From: Thauera phenolivorans
GTDB taxonomy: Bacteria > Pseudomonadota > Gammaproteobacteria > Burkholderiales > Rhodocyclaceae
Assembly: GCF_001696715.1 (NCBI RefSeq)
Contig: NZ_MBFM01000001.1
Location: 220,367 to 257,972 of the forward strand
DNA: 37,606 nucleotides
Direction of reading: 5' to 3'
Made by a program: the position numbers and the translations under genes. Under the pieces are notes generated by a model that ran no database searches, was not told the DNA's origin, and saw nothing but the letters and a program-made list of their open reading frames with translations. Positions 29,270 through 36,760 of the stretch are shown here, piece by piece (position 1 is the first letter of the stretch; the number at the start of each line of letters is the position of its first letter).

Positions 29270-29626
29270 TCAGCGTCGCGGAGCGAGATCCTTGCCCAGT
29301 CTGAGCAGGCCTTCCCGGTCGGCTGCCGTGCCCTCCTCGCGCGAGGCGATGCTCACGCAGACGGTGCGGCACAGATTGGTGAAATTCGGATCGACGACGC
29401 GATAGAAGACCTGGCTACCCTCGCGACGCCGCCCTAGCACGCCAGCGCGATAAAGGAGGTTAAGGTGACGCGAGGCATTCGCCTGGGTCAGGCTCGAACT
29501 CGCGACGACGTCGTTCACCGAGCGCTCGCCGTCGCACAGGCAGTGCATGATCTTCAGCCGCGAGGGCTCGGCGAGCAGGCTGAAGTACTCGGCAACCCTT
29601 TCGAACACCTTCTCCAACTCGTCCAT
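29270..29626 (-). CDS. soxR: ArsR family transcriptional regulator, SoxR-like
   Basis: An ArsR-family winged helix-turn-helix repressor. From the ATG at 29626 it has 118 residues: FSLLAEPSRLKIMHCLCDGE, then SSLTQANASRHLNLLYRAGV as recognition helix, GRRREGSQVFYRVVDP as wing, and a Cys-containing NLCRTVCVSIA region; cysteines in this family respond to reactive sulfur. An in-frame ATG at 29677 would add 17 residues. I prefer 29626 because the extra segment is AT-rich, holds a perfect FNR-type box and a dyad, and is not part of the conserved fold; neither start has a clear ribosome site. It heads the sox series and diverges from the sulfide dehydrogenase genes, so it probably represses both. Confidence 0.85.
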   Translation of the reverse strand: MDELEKVFERVAEYFSLLAEPSRLKIMHCLCDGERSVNDVVASSSLTQANASRHLNLLYRAGVLGRRREGSQVFYRVVDPNFTNLCRTVCVSIASREEGTAADREGLLRLGKDLAPRR

Positions 29627-29651
29627 ATCGGCTTCGCTTATGGCTGCATTC

Positions 29652-29665
29652 TTGATGTGAATCAA
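29652..29665. promoter_or_regulatory. perfect FNR/Dnr-type box TTGAT-GTGA-ATCAA
   Basis: The 14-bp sequence matches the CRP/FNR-family consensus TTGAT-N4-ATCAA at every defined position. It lies in the soxR/fccA divergent region, centred about 33 bp upstream of the favoured soxR start. It is the only exact match I found in the window. Which of FNR, ANR or Dnr homologues would bind is unknown. Confidence 0.6.
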
Positions 29666-29722
29666 ATGGTAAACCATACGCGCATATAGTCAACTGCTAA
29701 TATATGTGCATGGTGCAACCAT
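29666..29722. promoter_or_regulatory. dyad cluster, candidate SoxR operators
   Basis: Two similar dyads, ATGGT-AA-ACCAT (29666-29677) and ATGGT-GCA-ACCAT (29710-29722), begin 44 bp apart. Between them lies CGCATATA (29681-29688) and TATATGTG (29701-29708), an inverted repeat with one mismatch and a 12-bp spacer. Possible -10 boxes TATAGT (29685-29690) and TAATAT (29698-29703) on the plus strand are embedded. The layout suits an ArsR-type repressor with several sites. Confidence 0.45.
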
Positions 29723-29863
29723 CTCGCACTCAACGGGCTGCCAAGCGTGGGCATCCGTCACGAACCTCCGACTATGCGAAACGATATACTTCCGCGAGGA
29801 GTGCGGATAACCGGCGCACACCGGCCCCGGGCTCCACCCCGAACTGGAAGGAGGGACGGACTC

Positions 29864-30190
29864 GTGAACTTGAGAAATGCAATCGTCGTGGTCGGGCTGG
29901 CCGGCGTCGCGCTTTCGGCGCAGGCGCAGGATCCAAACCTCGCGCGCAACCTGGCGGCGACCTGCGCCAACTGCCATGGCACCAACGGCAACAGCCTCGG
30001 CGGCATGGAGACGCTCGCAGGCGAGTCGCAGAAGAAGCTGCTGCAGAAGCTCGATGACTTCAGGACGGGCGAGAAACCGGCGACGATCATGCACCAGATC
30101 GTCAAGGGCTATACGCCGGAGCAGCTGGACCTGATCACCGCGTGGTTTGCCGCGCAGGAAGCCGAGGGAGACGAACAAGATGCTGAGTAG
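29864..30190 (+). CDS. fccA: monoheme cytochrome c subunit of flavocytochrome c sulfide dehydrogenase
   Basis: A 108-residue class I cytochrome c. From the GTG start it has a short signal (RNAIVVVGLAGVALSAQAQ), then heme motif TCANCHGTNGN and a distal methionine candidate in GGMETLAGES. It precedes the FAD subunit gene and overlaps it by 11 bp, which makes it the electron-accepting subunit of the sulfide dehydrogenase (SoxE/FccA role). Only one heme is present. The GTG at 29864 is chosen because AAGGAGG lies about 9 nt upstream and the signal peptide begins there; the frame is open further upstream without coding character. It diverges from soxR across a regulatory region of about 237 bp. Confidence 0.87.
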   Translation: MNLRNAIVVVGLAGVALSAQAQDPNLARNLAATCANCHGTNGNSLGGMETLAGESQKKLLQKLDDFRTGEKPATIMHQIVKGYTPEQLDLITAWFAAQEAEGDEQDAE

Positions 30191-31448
30191 ACGCGATTTC
30201 CTGAAGTCGATGGGCGCCACCGCGGCGTTGGGCACCGTTCCCGGATTCGCCAACGCAGCCGGGAACGGTGCGCGCGGACATGTCGTCGTCATCGGCGGCG
30301 GCTACGGCGGCGCCACCGCGGCCAAGTACCTGCGCATGTGGAGCCAGGGCAGCGTAGAGGTCACCCTGATCGAGCGCAACGCGAGCTTCGTCTCCTGCCC
30401 GATCTCCAACCTGGTGATCGGCGGCCTCAAGCAGATCGAAGACATCACGGTCAGCTACGCCAACCTGCAATCAAAGTGGGGCGTCAAGCTGGTCACCGAC
30501 GAGGTCACTGCGATCGATGCCGACAAGCGCACCGTCACTACCGCGAAGAACGGCAGCATCGCCTACGACCGTCTGGTGATGTCGCCCGGCATTTCCTTCA
30601 TCCCGGGTGCGATCGAGGGACTCGACGGCAACGAGGAACTCGTGCCGCATGCCTGGAAGGCCGGCCCGCAGACCGCCTTGCTGCGCAAGCGGCTCGAGGA
30701 CATGCCCGACGGCGGCGTGTTCGCGATGCACATTCCGCGCGCGCCCTTCCGTTGCCCGCCGGGCCCCTACGAGCGCGCCTGCCTGGTCGCCAACTATCTG
30801 CGCCAGTCCAAGCCGAAGTCTAAGGTGCTGGTGCTCGACGCGAACGGCGAGATCCAGTCGAAGAAGGGGCTGTTCACCAAGGCCTTCGAAGGCTATGGCG
30901 AGCTCCTCGAGTACGTTCCGAACAGCACGCTGCGCGCGGTCGATGCCAGGACCCGAACCGCCGAGCTCGAGTTCGACACGATCGAGGCCGACGTGCTCAA
31001 CGTGCTGCCACCGATGCGTGCCGGCGAGATCGCGATCCAGGCCGGCCTTCCGCTGATCAACGATCGCTGGGTGGATGTCGACTGGCTCACCCTCGAGGCC
31101 AAGGGCGTGGCGGGCGTGCATGTACTCGGCGACGCACTGTTCCCTGCGCCGGCAATGCCGAAGTCGGGCCACATGGCGAACCAGCACGGCAAGCTCGCCG
31201 CCGCCGCGATCCTCAACCTGCTGCAGGGCATGGCGCCCAATCCGACGCCGGTAGTGATGAACACCTGCTACAGCTTCGTCGATGGCAAGAACGTCATCCA
31301 CGTCGCCTCGGTGCACCAGTTCGACGCCGCGAGCGGGAAGCCGATGCCGGTCGATGGCGCCGGCGGCCTGTCGCCATCCGCCAACGAGCTCGAAGCGAAG
31401 GCCGCGCTGGCATGGGCGAAGAACATCTGGGCGGACATGCTCGCCTGA
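30180..31448 (+). CDS. fccB: flavocytochrome c sulfide dehydrogenase, FAD subunit (SoxF/FccB)
   Basis: A 422-residue periplasmic flavoprotein that oxidises sulfide to sulfur and passes electrons to the adjoining cytochrome subunit. The N-terminus SRRDFLKSMGATAALG is a Tat signal. VVVIGGGYGGATAAKYL is the FAD-binding fold; SCPISNLVIGG holds Cys at about 73, the position of covalent FAD attachment in flavocytochromes c. The redox cysteines are probably Cys192 in FRCPPGPYER and Cys363 in NTCYSF. HVLGDALFPAPAMPKSGHMANQ is the second FAD contact. The ATG at 30180 lies inside the end of fccA and has GAGGGAGACG upstream. A terminator follows. Confidence 0.95.
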   Translation: MLSRRDFLKSMGATAALGTVPGFANAAGNGARGHVVVIGGGYGGATAAKYLRMWSQGSVEVTLIERNASFVSCPISNLVIGGLKQIEDITVSYANLQSKWGVKLVTDEVTAIDADKRTVTTAKNGSIAYDRLVMSPGISFIPGAIEGLDGNEELVPHAWKAGPQTALLRKRLEDMPDGGVFAMHIPRAPFRCPPGPYERACLVANYLRQSKPKSKVLVLDANGEIQSKKGLFTKAFEGYGELLEYVPNSTLRAVDARTRTAELEFDTIEADVLNVLPPMRAGEIAIQAGLPLINDRWVDVDWLTLEAKGVAGVHVLGDALFPAPAMPKSGHMANQHGKLAAAAILNLLQGMAPNPTPVVMNTCYSFVDGKNVIHVASVHQFDAASGKPMPVDGAGGLSPSANELEAKAALAWAKNIWADMLA

Positions 31449-31471
31449 TGAGTCGCACGAGGTGAATCGAA

Positions 31472-31491
31472 CGGGGCCCGGTCGGGCCCCG
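31472..31491 (+). terminator. terminator after fccB
   Basis: CGGGGCCC (31472-31479) and GGGCCCCG (31484-31491) pair with a 4-nt loop, followed by CTGCTTTTG. It lies between convergent fccB and the cytochrome c4 gene. Confidence 0.75.
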
Positions 31492-31517
31492 CTGCTTTTG
31501 CGTCGGGCGGGCGCCGA

Positions 31518-32141
31518 TCAGTCGAGTGTGCTGATGTAGGTCGCCACCGCCTTGATCTCGAGTTCGGTCAGTCTCGAGGCGATCGAATGCATGATCGCAT
31601 TGTCATTGGTGCGCTCGCGCTCGTCGAACGACTTCAGCTGGCGCTCGATGTATTTCGGCACCTGTCCGGCCAGCCGTGGCATCGCCTCCGTGCCGCGGCC
31701 CTGTTCGCCGTGGCAGCTGGAGCAGGCCGCGACGCCGGAGAATTCGTTGCCGCGATGGAACACGAAACGGCCCACCGCCGCCAGGTCGGCGTCCTCCACC
31801 GCACGCGGCTCGGTCGGCTTGCGCTCGAAGTAAACGCCGAGCGCGAGCATCTCCTCGGGCGTGAGGTCGGCGCTCATATCGACCATCGTGTCGCTCTTGC
31901 GCCGGCCCGCCTTGAAATCGGCGAGCTGCTTGGCGATGTACTGGTGATGCTGGCCGGCGAGCCGCGGGTACAGCGAGGAGGAACTCTCGCCGTTCGGGCC
32001 GTGGCACAGGGAGCAGCGCCCCGTCGAGATCTCCTCGGCGCGCGCCAGATCGACCTCGGGCGCCCGACCCGCTCCGAGCGCGGTTGCGGGAATCGCCAGC
32101 GCCGCCGCGATCGTCAGCGCAACCGTCTGCCATCCGTTCAT
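31518..32141 (-). CDS. diheme cytochrome c4-type protein
   Basis: A 207-residue periplasmic cytochrome with two similar halves. The signal peptide ends near ATALGAGRA. Heme motifs are RCSLCHGPNGESS at about residue 43 and ACSSCHGEQGRG at about residue 139; each is followed by a PRLAGQ stretch, characteristic of cytochrome c4 repeats, with YIAKQLADFKAGRR and YIERQLKSFDERER. Such proteins shuttle electrons to terminal oxidases or nitric-oxide/nitrous-oxide pathways. It converges on fccB, so it is probably an independent unit, but its place at the edge of the sulfur island makes it a likely acceptor for Sox or FccAB electrons. GAGGGGAGAG lies before the ATG. Confidence 0.9.
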   Translation of the reverse strand: MNGWQTVALTIAAALAIPATALGAGRAPEVDLARAEEISTGRCSLCHGPNGESSSSLYPRLAGQHHQYIAKQLADFKAGRRKSDTMVDMSADLTPEEMLALGVYFERKPTEPRAVEDADLAAVGRFVFHRGNEFSGVAACSSCHGEQGRGTEAMPRLAGQVPKYIERQLKSFDERERTNDNAIMHSIASRLTELEIKAVATYISTLD

Positions 32142-32226
32142 GTCTCTCCCCTCTTCCCGTTTCCCGACCATTCGCCGAAGCGCATCGCCGTGCGCCATCG
32201 GGCGGTCGCGAGATTAGCAAAAGCCA

Positions 32227-32243
32227 CGCCGTTGCGGGGCGTT
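32227..32243 (-). terminator. weak terminator candidate after the Nudix gene
   Basis: ACGCC (32227-32231) and GGCGT (32239-32243) form a 5-bp stem; on the minus strand GGCTTTTGC follows. It stands 15 bp beyond the Nudix stop and may end the coaBC-dut-nudix unit. Confidence 0.4.
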
Positions 32244-32257
32244 GCAACACATGCCGG

Positions 32258-32683
32258 TCACCAGCCCGATTCCCGTATCCAAGGCCCGCGGCCGGCCTGC
32301 AACACCTCGCGGACGTAGGGCACGATGGCTGCCGGCAAGGCGTCGCGCGCGAACCAGGCCAGACCATCGCTCTTGTCCGGCTCGCAGATCCGCGCCTCCC
32401 CGCCCCATTTGCGGGCACGCACGAAGAAGTCGATCCGGTTGGTATCCGACAGTCGATGGACGACGCCGACCCACTCCAGTTCCTCGACCCCGACCTCGAT
32501 GCCGACTTCTTCCTGCGCCTCCCGCACCGCCGCCTGACGCACCGACTCGCCCGCCTCGACGTGCCCCCCGGGCAGGCTGTAGAGACCGTCGAAGAAGCCG
32601 GTGCCGGCCCGGCGCAACAACAGCACCCTGCCCTCACGCTCGCACAACAGGTGTACCCCGGTCGGGATCCCCGCGCGCCTCAT
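32258..32683 (-). CDS. Nudix hydrolase
   Basis: A 141-residue Nudix protein. The Nudix box is complete: GGHVEAGESVRQAAVREAQE followed by EVGIE, with the Mg-binding glutamates in REAQEE. Family members hydrolyse nucleoside diphosphates linked to another moiety, such as oxidised dNTPs or nucleotide sugars; the substrate is not visible. The ATG overlaps the stop of dut in an ATGA arrangement, so translation is probably coupled, and both may serve nucleotide-pool cleaning. Its end is followed by a weak terminator candidate. Confidence 0.92.
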   Translation of the reverse strand: MRRAGIPTGVHLLCEREGRVLLLRRAGTGFFDGLYSLPGGHVEAGESVRQAAVREAQEEVGIEVGVEELEWVGVVHRLSDTNRIDFFVRARKWGGEARICEPDKSDGLAWFARDALPAAIVPYVREVLQAGRGPWIRESGW

Positions 32684-33132
32684 CAGTGCTTGCCGGTGCT
32701 GCCGAAGCCCGCCTCGCCGCGCTCGCTCGCGGAAAAATCAGACACCACATTGAAGTCGACCTGGAGCACCGGCACCACCACCAACTGGGCGATGCGCTCC
32801 ATCGGCTGGATCGTGAAGCTGGCACGGCCGCGGTTCCAGACCGACACGAAGACCTGGCCCTGATAGTCCGAATCGATCAGTCCGACGAGGTTGCCCAGCA
32901 CGATGCCGTGCTTGTGGCCGAGCCCGGAGCGCGGCAGCACCATCGCGGCCAGGCCGGGATCGGCGAGATGGATCGCCAGCCCGCTCGGCACCAGGGTGGT
33001 CTCGCCCGGGTGCAGGACGAGCGGCGCCTCGACACAGGCGCGCAGGTCGAGCCCGGCAGCACCGGCGCTCGCATAGGCGGGCGGATGGGACTTGAGCCGC
33101 TCGTCGAGCAGCTTGACGTCGATGCGATGCAT
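32683..33132 (-). CDS. dut: deoxyuridine 5'-triphosphate nucleotidohydrolase
   Basis: A 149-residue trimeric dUTPase that converts dUTP to dUMP and pyrophosphate. The five family motifs are visible: [50 protein letters not shown] and the C-terminal glycine-rich [11 protein letters not shown]. Length is standard. It starts 19 bp after coaBC stops and overlaps the Nudix start, forming a coaBC-dut-nudix series. dut next to coaBC (dfp) is a common proteobacterial order. Confidence 0.97.
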   Translation of the reverse strand: MHRIDVKLLDERLKSHPPAYASAGAAGLDLRACVEAPLVLHPGETTLVPSGLAIHLADPGLAAMVLPRSGLGHKHGIVLGNLVGLIDSDYQGQVFVSVWNRGRASFTIQPMERIAQLVVVPVLQVDFNVVSDFSASERGEAGFGSTGKH

Positions 33133-33151
33133 GGAGAGACTTCCTCGCTGA

Positions 33152-34348
33152 TTAGCCGCGGCGGGCGGCGAGCATCGCCGCCAGATGATTGACGATGCCG
33201 CGCGCGACCACGGCCTTCCCGGCACGCGGCAGGGGGTGGCGGCCTTCATCGTCGAACAGCACCACGGAATTTTCGTCGCCGCCCATGCCGTCGCTGACGA
33301 GGTTGCCGACCAGCAGCGGCAGCTTCTTCCGGCGCCGCTTGGTCTCGGCGTAGTCGTCCAGGTTGCGGCTTTCCGCGGCGAAGCCGACGCAGAACGGCGC
33401 ATCGGCCCGCGCTGCCACCTCGGCCAGGATGTCGGGATTGGGCACGAGCGGGATGCTCATCTCCTCGTCCGACTTCTTGATCTTGTGCGCCGCATAGCTG
33501 GCGGGCCGGTAGTCGGCCACCGCGGCGACGCCGATGAACACGTCCGCGCCGGGCAGGGCATCGACCACCGCAGTGCGCATCGCCTGCGCACTCGCCGCCG
33601 CCACCCGGCGCACCCCGAGCGGTACCGGCAGCGCGACGTCGCCGCTGACCAGCACGACCTCGGCACCGGCCTGGACGCAGGCACGCGCGAGTGCGTAACC
33701 CATCTTGCCCGAGCTGATGTTGGTGATGCCGCGCACCGGGTCGATCGCCTCGAAGGTCGGCCCCGCGGTCATCACCACCTTGCGGCCGGCCAGGCTCTTC
33801 GGCACGAAGAAGCCCTCGAGCGACTCCAGCACCTCCTCCGCCTCGAGCATGCGCCCCATACCGACCTCGCCGCAGGCCTGGTCGCCGGCGCCGGGACCGA
33901 ATACCGTGACCCCGTCGCCACGAATCAGCGCCAGGTTGCGCCGCGTCGGGCCCGCTTCCCACATCTGGCGATTCATCGCCGGCGCCACGATCAGTGGCAC
34001 GTCGCGCGCGAGACAGAGCGTGGTCAACAGGTCGTCGGCGAGTCCATGCGCGAGGCGCGCGATGAAGTCCGCGGTCGCCGGCGCCACCAGGATCGCGTCC
34101 GCGTCCCGACCGAGGTCGATGTGCGCCATGTTGTTCGCCATGCGCGGATCCCACAGGTCGCTCCAAACCGGATTGCCCGACAGCGCCTGGAAGGTCACCG
34201 CAGTGACGAAACGCGCGCCCCCCTCGGTCAGCACCACATGCACCTCGGCGCCGGCCTTGCCGAGCAGCCGCACCAGCTCTGCCGCCTTGTAGGCGGCGAT
34301 GCCTCCGGTGACCCCGAGGACGATTTTCCTGCCTTGCAGTTCGCTCAT
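33152..34348 (-). CDS. coaBC: bifunctional phosphopantothenoylcysteine decarboxylase/phosphopantothenate-cysteine ligase
   Basis: A 398-residue enzyme of coenzyme A synthesis. The N-terminal CoaC half (to about residue 190) is a flavoprotein decarboxylase: [18 protein letters not shown], the active His in [13 protein letters not shown] and the substrate clamp PAMNRQMW. The CoaB half carries [17 protein letters not shown] and [20 protein letters not shown] and KIKK, which belong to the ligase. The ATG at 34348 gives the usual [12 protein letters not shown] start; longer in-frame ORF to 34423 runs into the radC region. It diverges from radC with 80 bp between, a conserved neighbourhood. Confidence 0.97.
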   Translation of the reverse strand: MSELQGRKIVLGVTGGIAAYKAAELVRLLGKAGAEVHVVLTEGGARFVTAVTFQALSGNPVWSDLWDPRMANNMAHIDLGRDADAILVAPATADFIARLAHGLADDLLTTLCLARDVPLIVAPAMNRQMWEAGPTRRNLALIRGDGVTVFGPGAGDQACGEVGMGRMLEAEEVLESLEGFFVPKSLAGRKVVMTAGPTFEAIDPVRGITNISSGKMGYALARACVQAGAEVVLVSGDVALPVPLGVRRVAAASAQAMRTAVVDALPGADVFIGVAAVADYRPASYAAHKIKKSDEEMSIPLVPNPDILAEVAARADAPFCVGFAAESRNLDDYAETKRRRKKLPLLVGNLVSDGMGGDENSVVLFDDEGRHPLPRAGKAVVARGIVNHLAAMLAARRG

Positions 34349-34428
34349 GACATCATGTAAAAAATGACCTTTGCATTGAATGGCGCTCGTTGCGGTTCGC
34401 CGCGCGGGGCACGACGGAGGCAAGGAAC

Positions 34429-35106
34429 ATGGCTATCACCGACTGGCCGGAAGAAGAACGTCCGCGCGAGAAGTTGCTCGCGCGTGGTGCCGACGCGCTC
34501 AGCGACGCCGAACTGCTGGCGATCTTCCTGCGCGTCGGCGTCCGCGGCCTGAGCGCGGTCGACCTCGCCCGTGGGCTGATCTCGCACTTCGGCAGTCTCA
34601 CCCGACTGTGCAACGCCGGCGTCGGCGAATTTGCCGCCGTACCCGGCATGGGGCCGGCAAAGTATGCCCAACTGCAGGCGGTGATGGAACTGGCCCGGCG
34701 CGCGCTCGGCGAAACCCTGGCCGAACGCGACCTGTTCGACTCGCCCCAGGCCGTGCGCGACTGGCTGCGACTTCGCCTCGGCCACCTGCCCCACGAGAAC
34801 TTCTGCATCCTGCTGCTCGACGCGCGCCACCGCCTGATCGAAGCGGTCGACCTGTTCCGCGGCACGCTGACCCAGACCAGCGTGTATCCGCGCGAGGTCG
34901 TCAAGCTGGCTCTCGCCCGCAATGCCGCGGCGGTCATTCTCGCGCACAATCATCCATCCGGCGCCAGCGAACCGAGCGCGGCCGACGAGACCCTCACCAG
35001 CACGCTGAAGGAGGCCCTCGCCCTGATCGACGTGCGCGTGCTCGATCATTTCGTCGTCCCCGCGCACGGAAAACCGGTATCCTTCGCGGAGCGCGGCCTG
35101 CTCTGA
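34429..35106 (+). CDS. radC: RadC family (JAB/MPN domain) protein
   Basis: A 225-residue RadC protein. The N-terminal helix-hairpin-helix-like part has [20 protein letters not shown] and [14 protein letters not shown]; the C-terminal JAB/MPN domain shows the zinc motif [14 protein letters not shown] after AAAVILA. The function is uncertain: once linked to DNA repair, it is now thought to be a metal-dependent hydrolase of unknown substrate. The ATG at 34429 is supported by GGAGG and AAGGA just upstream; a GTG or ATG at 34390 extends without support. It diverges from coaBC and precedes rpmB, a common order. Confidence 0.95.
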   Translation: MAITDWPEEERPREKLLARGADALSDAELLAIFLRVGVRGLSAVDLARGLISHFGSLTRLCNAGVGEFAAVPGMGPAKYAQLQAVMELARRALGETLAERDLFDSPQAVRDWLRLRLGHLPHENFCILLLDARHRLIEAVDLFRGTLTQTSVYPREVVKLALARNAAAVILAHNHPSGASEPSAADETLTSTLKEALALIDVRVLDHFVVPAHGKPVSFAERGLL

Positions 35107-35146
35107 GAGCGATTCGTCACGCCTTTTCTTCGTTCACACACGGCCC

Positions 35147-35176
35147 TTGCCAGACCGCCCTACGGCGCGGTATTAT
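35147..35176 (+). promoter_or_regulatory. predicted rpmBG promoter
   Basis: TTGCCA (35147-35152), an 18-bp spacer and TATTAT (35171-35176). Start would be near 35183, giving a leader of about 32 nt before rpmB. Confidence 0.6.
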
Positions 35177-35214
35177 CTTGGGCTTTTCGAAATCAGAATT
35201 CCCTGGAGCATCGT

Positions 35215-35451
35215 ATGGCTCGCGTCTGCCAAGTGACCGGTAAAGCACCGATGGTGGGAAACAACGTCTCCCACGCTAACAACCGAACGAAGCGCCGCTT
35301 CCTGCCGAACCTGCAAAACCGCCGGTTCTGGAGCGAAGCCGAGAACCGCTGGATCCGCCTGCGCGTTTCCAATGCCGGTCTGCGCACGATCGACAAGAAG
35401 GGCATCGACGTCGTCGTTGCCGAGCTTCGCGCCCGCGGCGAGAAGCTGTAA
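35215..35451 (+). CDS. rpmB: 50S ribosomal protein L28
   Basis: A 78-residue ribosomal protein, full length. It begins [20 protein letters not shown], continues [17 protein letters not shown] and ends [12 protein letters not shown], all diagnostic of bacterial L28. GGAGC lies before the ATG. It is followed after 26 bp by rpmG, the usual operon order. A good promoter precedes it, so it need not rely on radC transcription. Confidence 0.98.
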   Translation: MARVCQVTGKAPMVGNNVSHANNRTKRRFLPNLQNRRFWSEAENRWIRLRVSNAGLRTIDKKGIDVVVAELRARGEKL

Positions 35452-35477
35452 TCCGCACGAACTGAACGGAGAAGGCC

Positions 35478-35645
35478 ATGGCCAAAGGTATCCGCGAAAA
35501 GATCAAGCTGGAATCGACCGCCGGCACGGGTCATTTCTACACGACCTCGAAGAACAAGCGCACCACGCCGCAGAAGCTCGAGTTCAACAAGTACGATCCG
35601 GTCGCGCGCAAGCACGTCCTGTACAAGGAAATCAAGCTGAAGTGA
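35478..35645 (+). CDS. rpmG: 50S ribosomal protein L33
   Basis: A 55-residue protein that is too short for most ORF lists. It starts [20 protein letters not shown], contains [20 protein letters not shown] and ends VLYKEIKLK. There are no cysteines, so it is the zinc-independent (C-minus) form of L33. GGAGAAGG lies just upstream of the ATG. It is the second gene of the rpmBG operon and is followed at 110 bp by a strong terminator. Confidence 0.98.
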   Translation: MAKGIREKIKLESTAGTGHFYTTSKNKRTTPQKLEFNKYDPVARKHVLYKEIKLK

Positions 35646-35755
35646 TGCAAGCGGCGGGCATCGCCCGCCCGGTGCAGCGCCCGCAGCGATGTCGAGCGCA
35701 AACGCAAGGCCCTGATTTCGACCAGGCAGCCGCTGCGGGACAGAGAGCTCACGAA

Positions 35756-35788
35756 AAAAAGGCCTCCGGAACTTCCGGCGGCCTTTTT
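35756..35788. terminator. bidirectional terminator rpmG/csp
   Basis: AAAAAGGCC (35756-35764) pairs with GGCCTTTTT (35780-35788), with an inner CCGG/CCGG stem. U-tracts flank it on both strands. It serves rpmG on the plus strand and the cold-shock gene on the minus strand. Confidence 0.9.
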
Positions 35789-35835
35789 CTTTTGCGGCTC
35801 ACGGCGAGCACCAAGGCGCCCGCCGTGCAGGGAAA

Positions 35836-36039
35836 TCAGACCTTCTGGATGTTGGAAGCCTGCTTGCCCTTGGGACCCTGGGTCACATCGAAGGAAACCT
35901 TCTCCCCTTCCTTGAGCGTCTTGAAACCTCCCATGGAGATGGCGGAGAAGTGTGCGAACAGATCTTCGCTGCCATCGTCCGGGGTGATGAAGCCGAAGCC
36001 TTTCGAATCGTTGAACCACTTAACAGTGCCAGTTGCCAT
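35836..36039 (-). CDS. cold-shock protein, CspA family
   Basis: A 67-residue single cold-shock domain protein that binds single-stranded nucleic acid and melts RNA structure. RNP1 is [10 protein letters not shown] and RNP2 is DLFAHFSAI; the start [16 protein letters not shown] and end [13 protein letters not shown] are typical. AAGGA lies upstream of the ATG. A predicted promoter 180-208 bp upstream implies a long, structured 5' leader like those of regulated csp mRNAs. An ORF extension to 36138 is only this leader and is rejected. Which csp paralogue it is cannot be told. Confidence 0.96.
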   Translation of the reverse strand: MATGTVKWFNDSKGFGFITPDDGSEDLFAHFSAISMGGFKTLKEGEKVSFDVTQGPKGKQASNIQKV

Positions 36040-36218
36040 TTCGAACTTATCCTTCAAAGTTACCTGATACGACCGGGGTCCCGGCCCATGCATCGGTGTC
36101 GAGTGGAGCTTTGCCGGCACGGCGAACTCAACCTGCAAGCCCCTGACAGGGCCCCGCTTGCGCTCGCCGCCCTTGCGGGCACTGCCGGCGTTCTCTCCCC
36201 GCCCGACACACGGCCCGT

Positions 36219-36247
36219 TTTTTACGCACTTGGCCTTTTACCGTCAA
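36219..36247 (-). promoter_or_regulatory. predicted csp promoter
   Basis: On the minus strand TTGACG (36247-36242), a 17-bp spacer and TAAAAA (36224-36219). A start near 36212 gives a 5' leader of about 170 nt. Confidence 0.5.
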
Positions 36248-36417
36248 CGATTTCCTGCTGCAGTAGTATTCTGCAATGCAGCAAAAATCAGCGACTTACG
36301 CCGGTTCAAGACAGGATTCTCCGAGTCCGGGCAAACACTTGAATTCCGCTGCGGCACCGCATCCGTGCTGTTGCAATTTAACCTCTCCGGCCCCATGTTC
36401 ATCTTCGGCGGGCTTTG

Positions 36418-36445
36418 TTGCACTCTCGTTCGACTTCTTTAGAAT
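36418..36445 (+). promoter_or_regulatory. predicted clpS promoter, possibly giving a leaderless mRNA
   Basis: TTGCAC (36418-36423), a 16-bp spacer and TAGAAT (36440-36445). Normal spacing would put the start at or within a base or two of the clpS ATG at 36452, and no ribosome binding site precedes the ATG. Confidence 0.45.
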
Positions 36446-36451
36446 GCTTTC

Positions 36452-36760
36452 ATGAGTACCCGCAAACAAGACGAGTCCGTACTGGAGGCAAAGAGGGCGC
36501 GCACCCGTCCGCCTCCCTTATACAAGGTGCTTCTGCTCAATGACGATTACACGCCGATGGATTTCGTGATCATCGTCCTGCAGAAATTTTTTGGCATGGA
36601 CCGCGAACGCGCCACGCGGGTCATGCTCCAAGTCCACAGAGAGGGCATGGGGGTGTGTGGCGTCTTCCCCAGGGACGTCGCCTCGACCAAGGTAGAGCAG
36701 GTCGTATCCTTTGCTCGTCAGCATCAACATCCGCTGGCATGCGTGATGGAGGAGAATTGA
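36452..36760 (+). CDS. clpS: ATP-dependent Clp protease adaptor ClpS
   Basis: A 102-residue N-end rule adaptor that binds N-degron substrates and delivers them to ClpAP. The core motif [19 protein letters not shown] and the later [19 protein letters not shown] are diagnostic. It is followed immediately by clpA. No Shine-Dalgarno is visible before the ATG, unlike the neighbours. The flexible N-terminal stretch of about 20 residues, needed for ClpA engagement, is present. Confidence 0.97.
   Translation: MSTRKQDESVLEAKRARTRPPPLYKVLLLNDDYTPMDFVIIVLQKFFGMDRERATRVMLQVHREGMGVCGVFPRDVASTKVEQVVSFARQHQHPLACVMEEN

Larger units (their letters stand above)
36040..36451. other. divergent intergenic region csp/clpS with csp leader (412 bp)
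   Basis: The left part, to about 36212, is the predicted csp 5' leader. It contains a stem GCAAGC (36136-36141) with GCTTGC (36157-36162) enclosing CCCT/AGGG. The right part is AT-richer and carries the csp and clpS promoters. No protein-coding content is supported. Confidence 0.5.
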
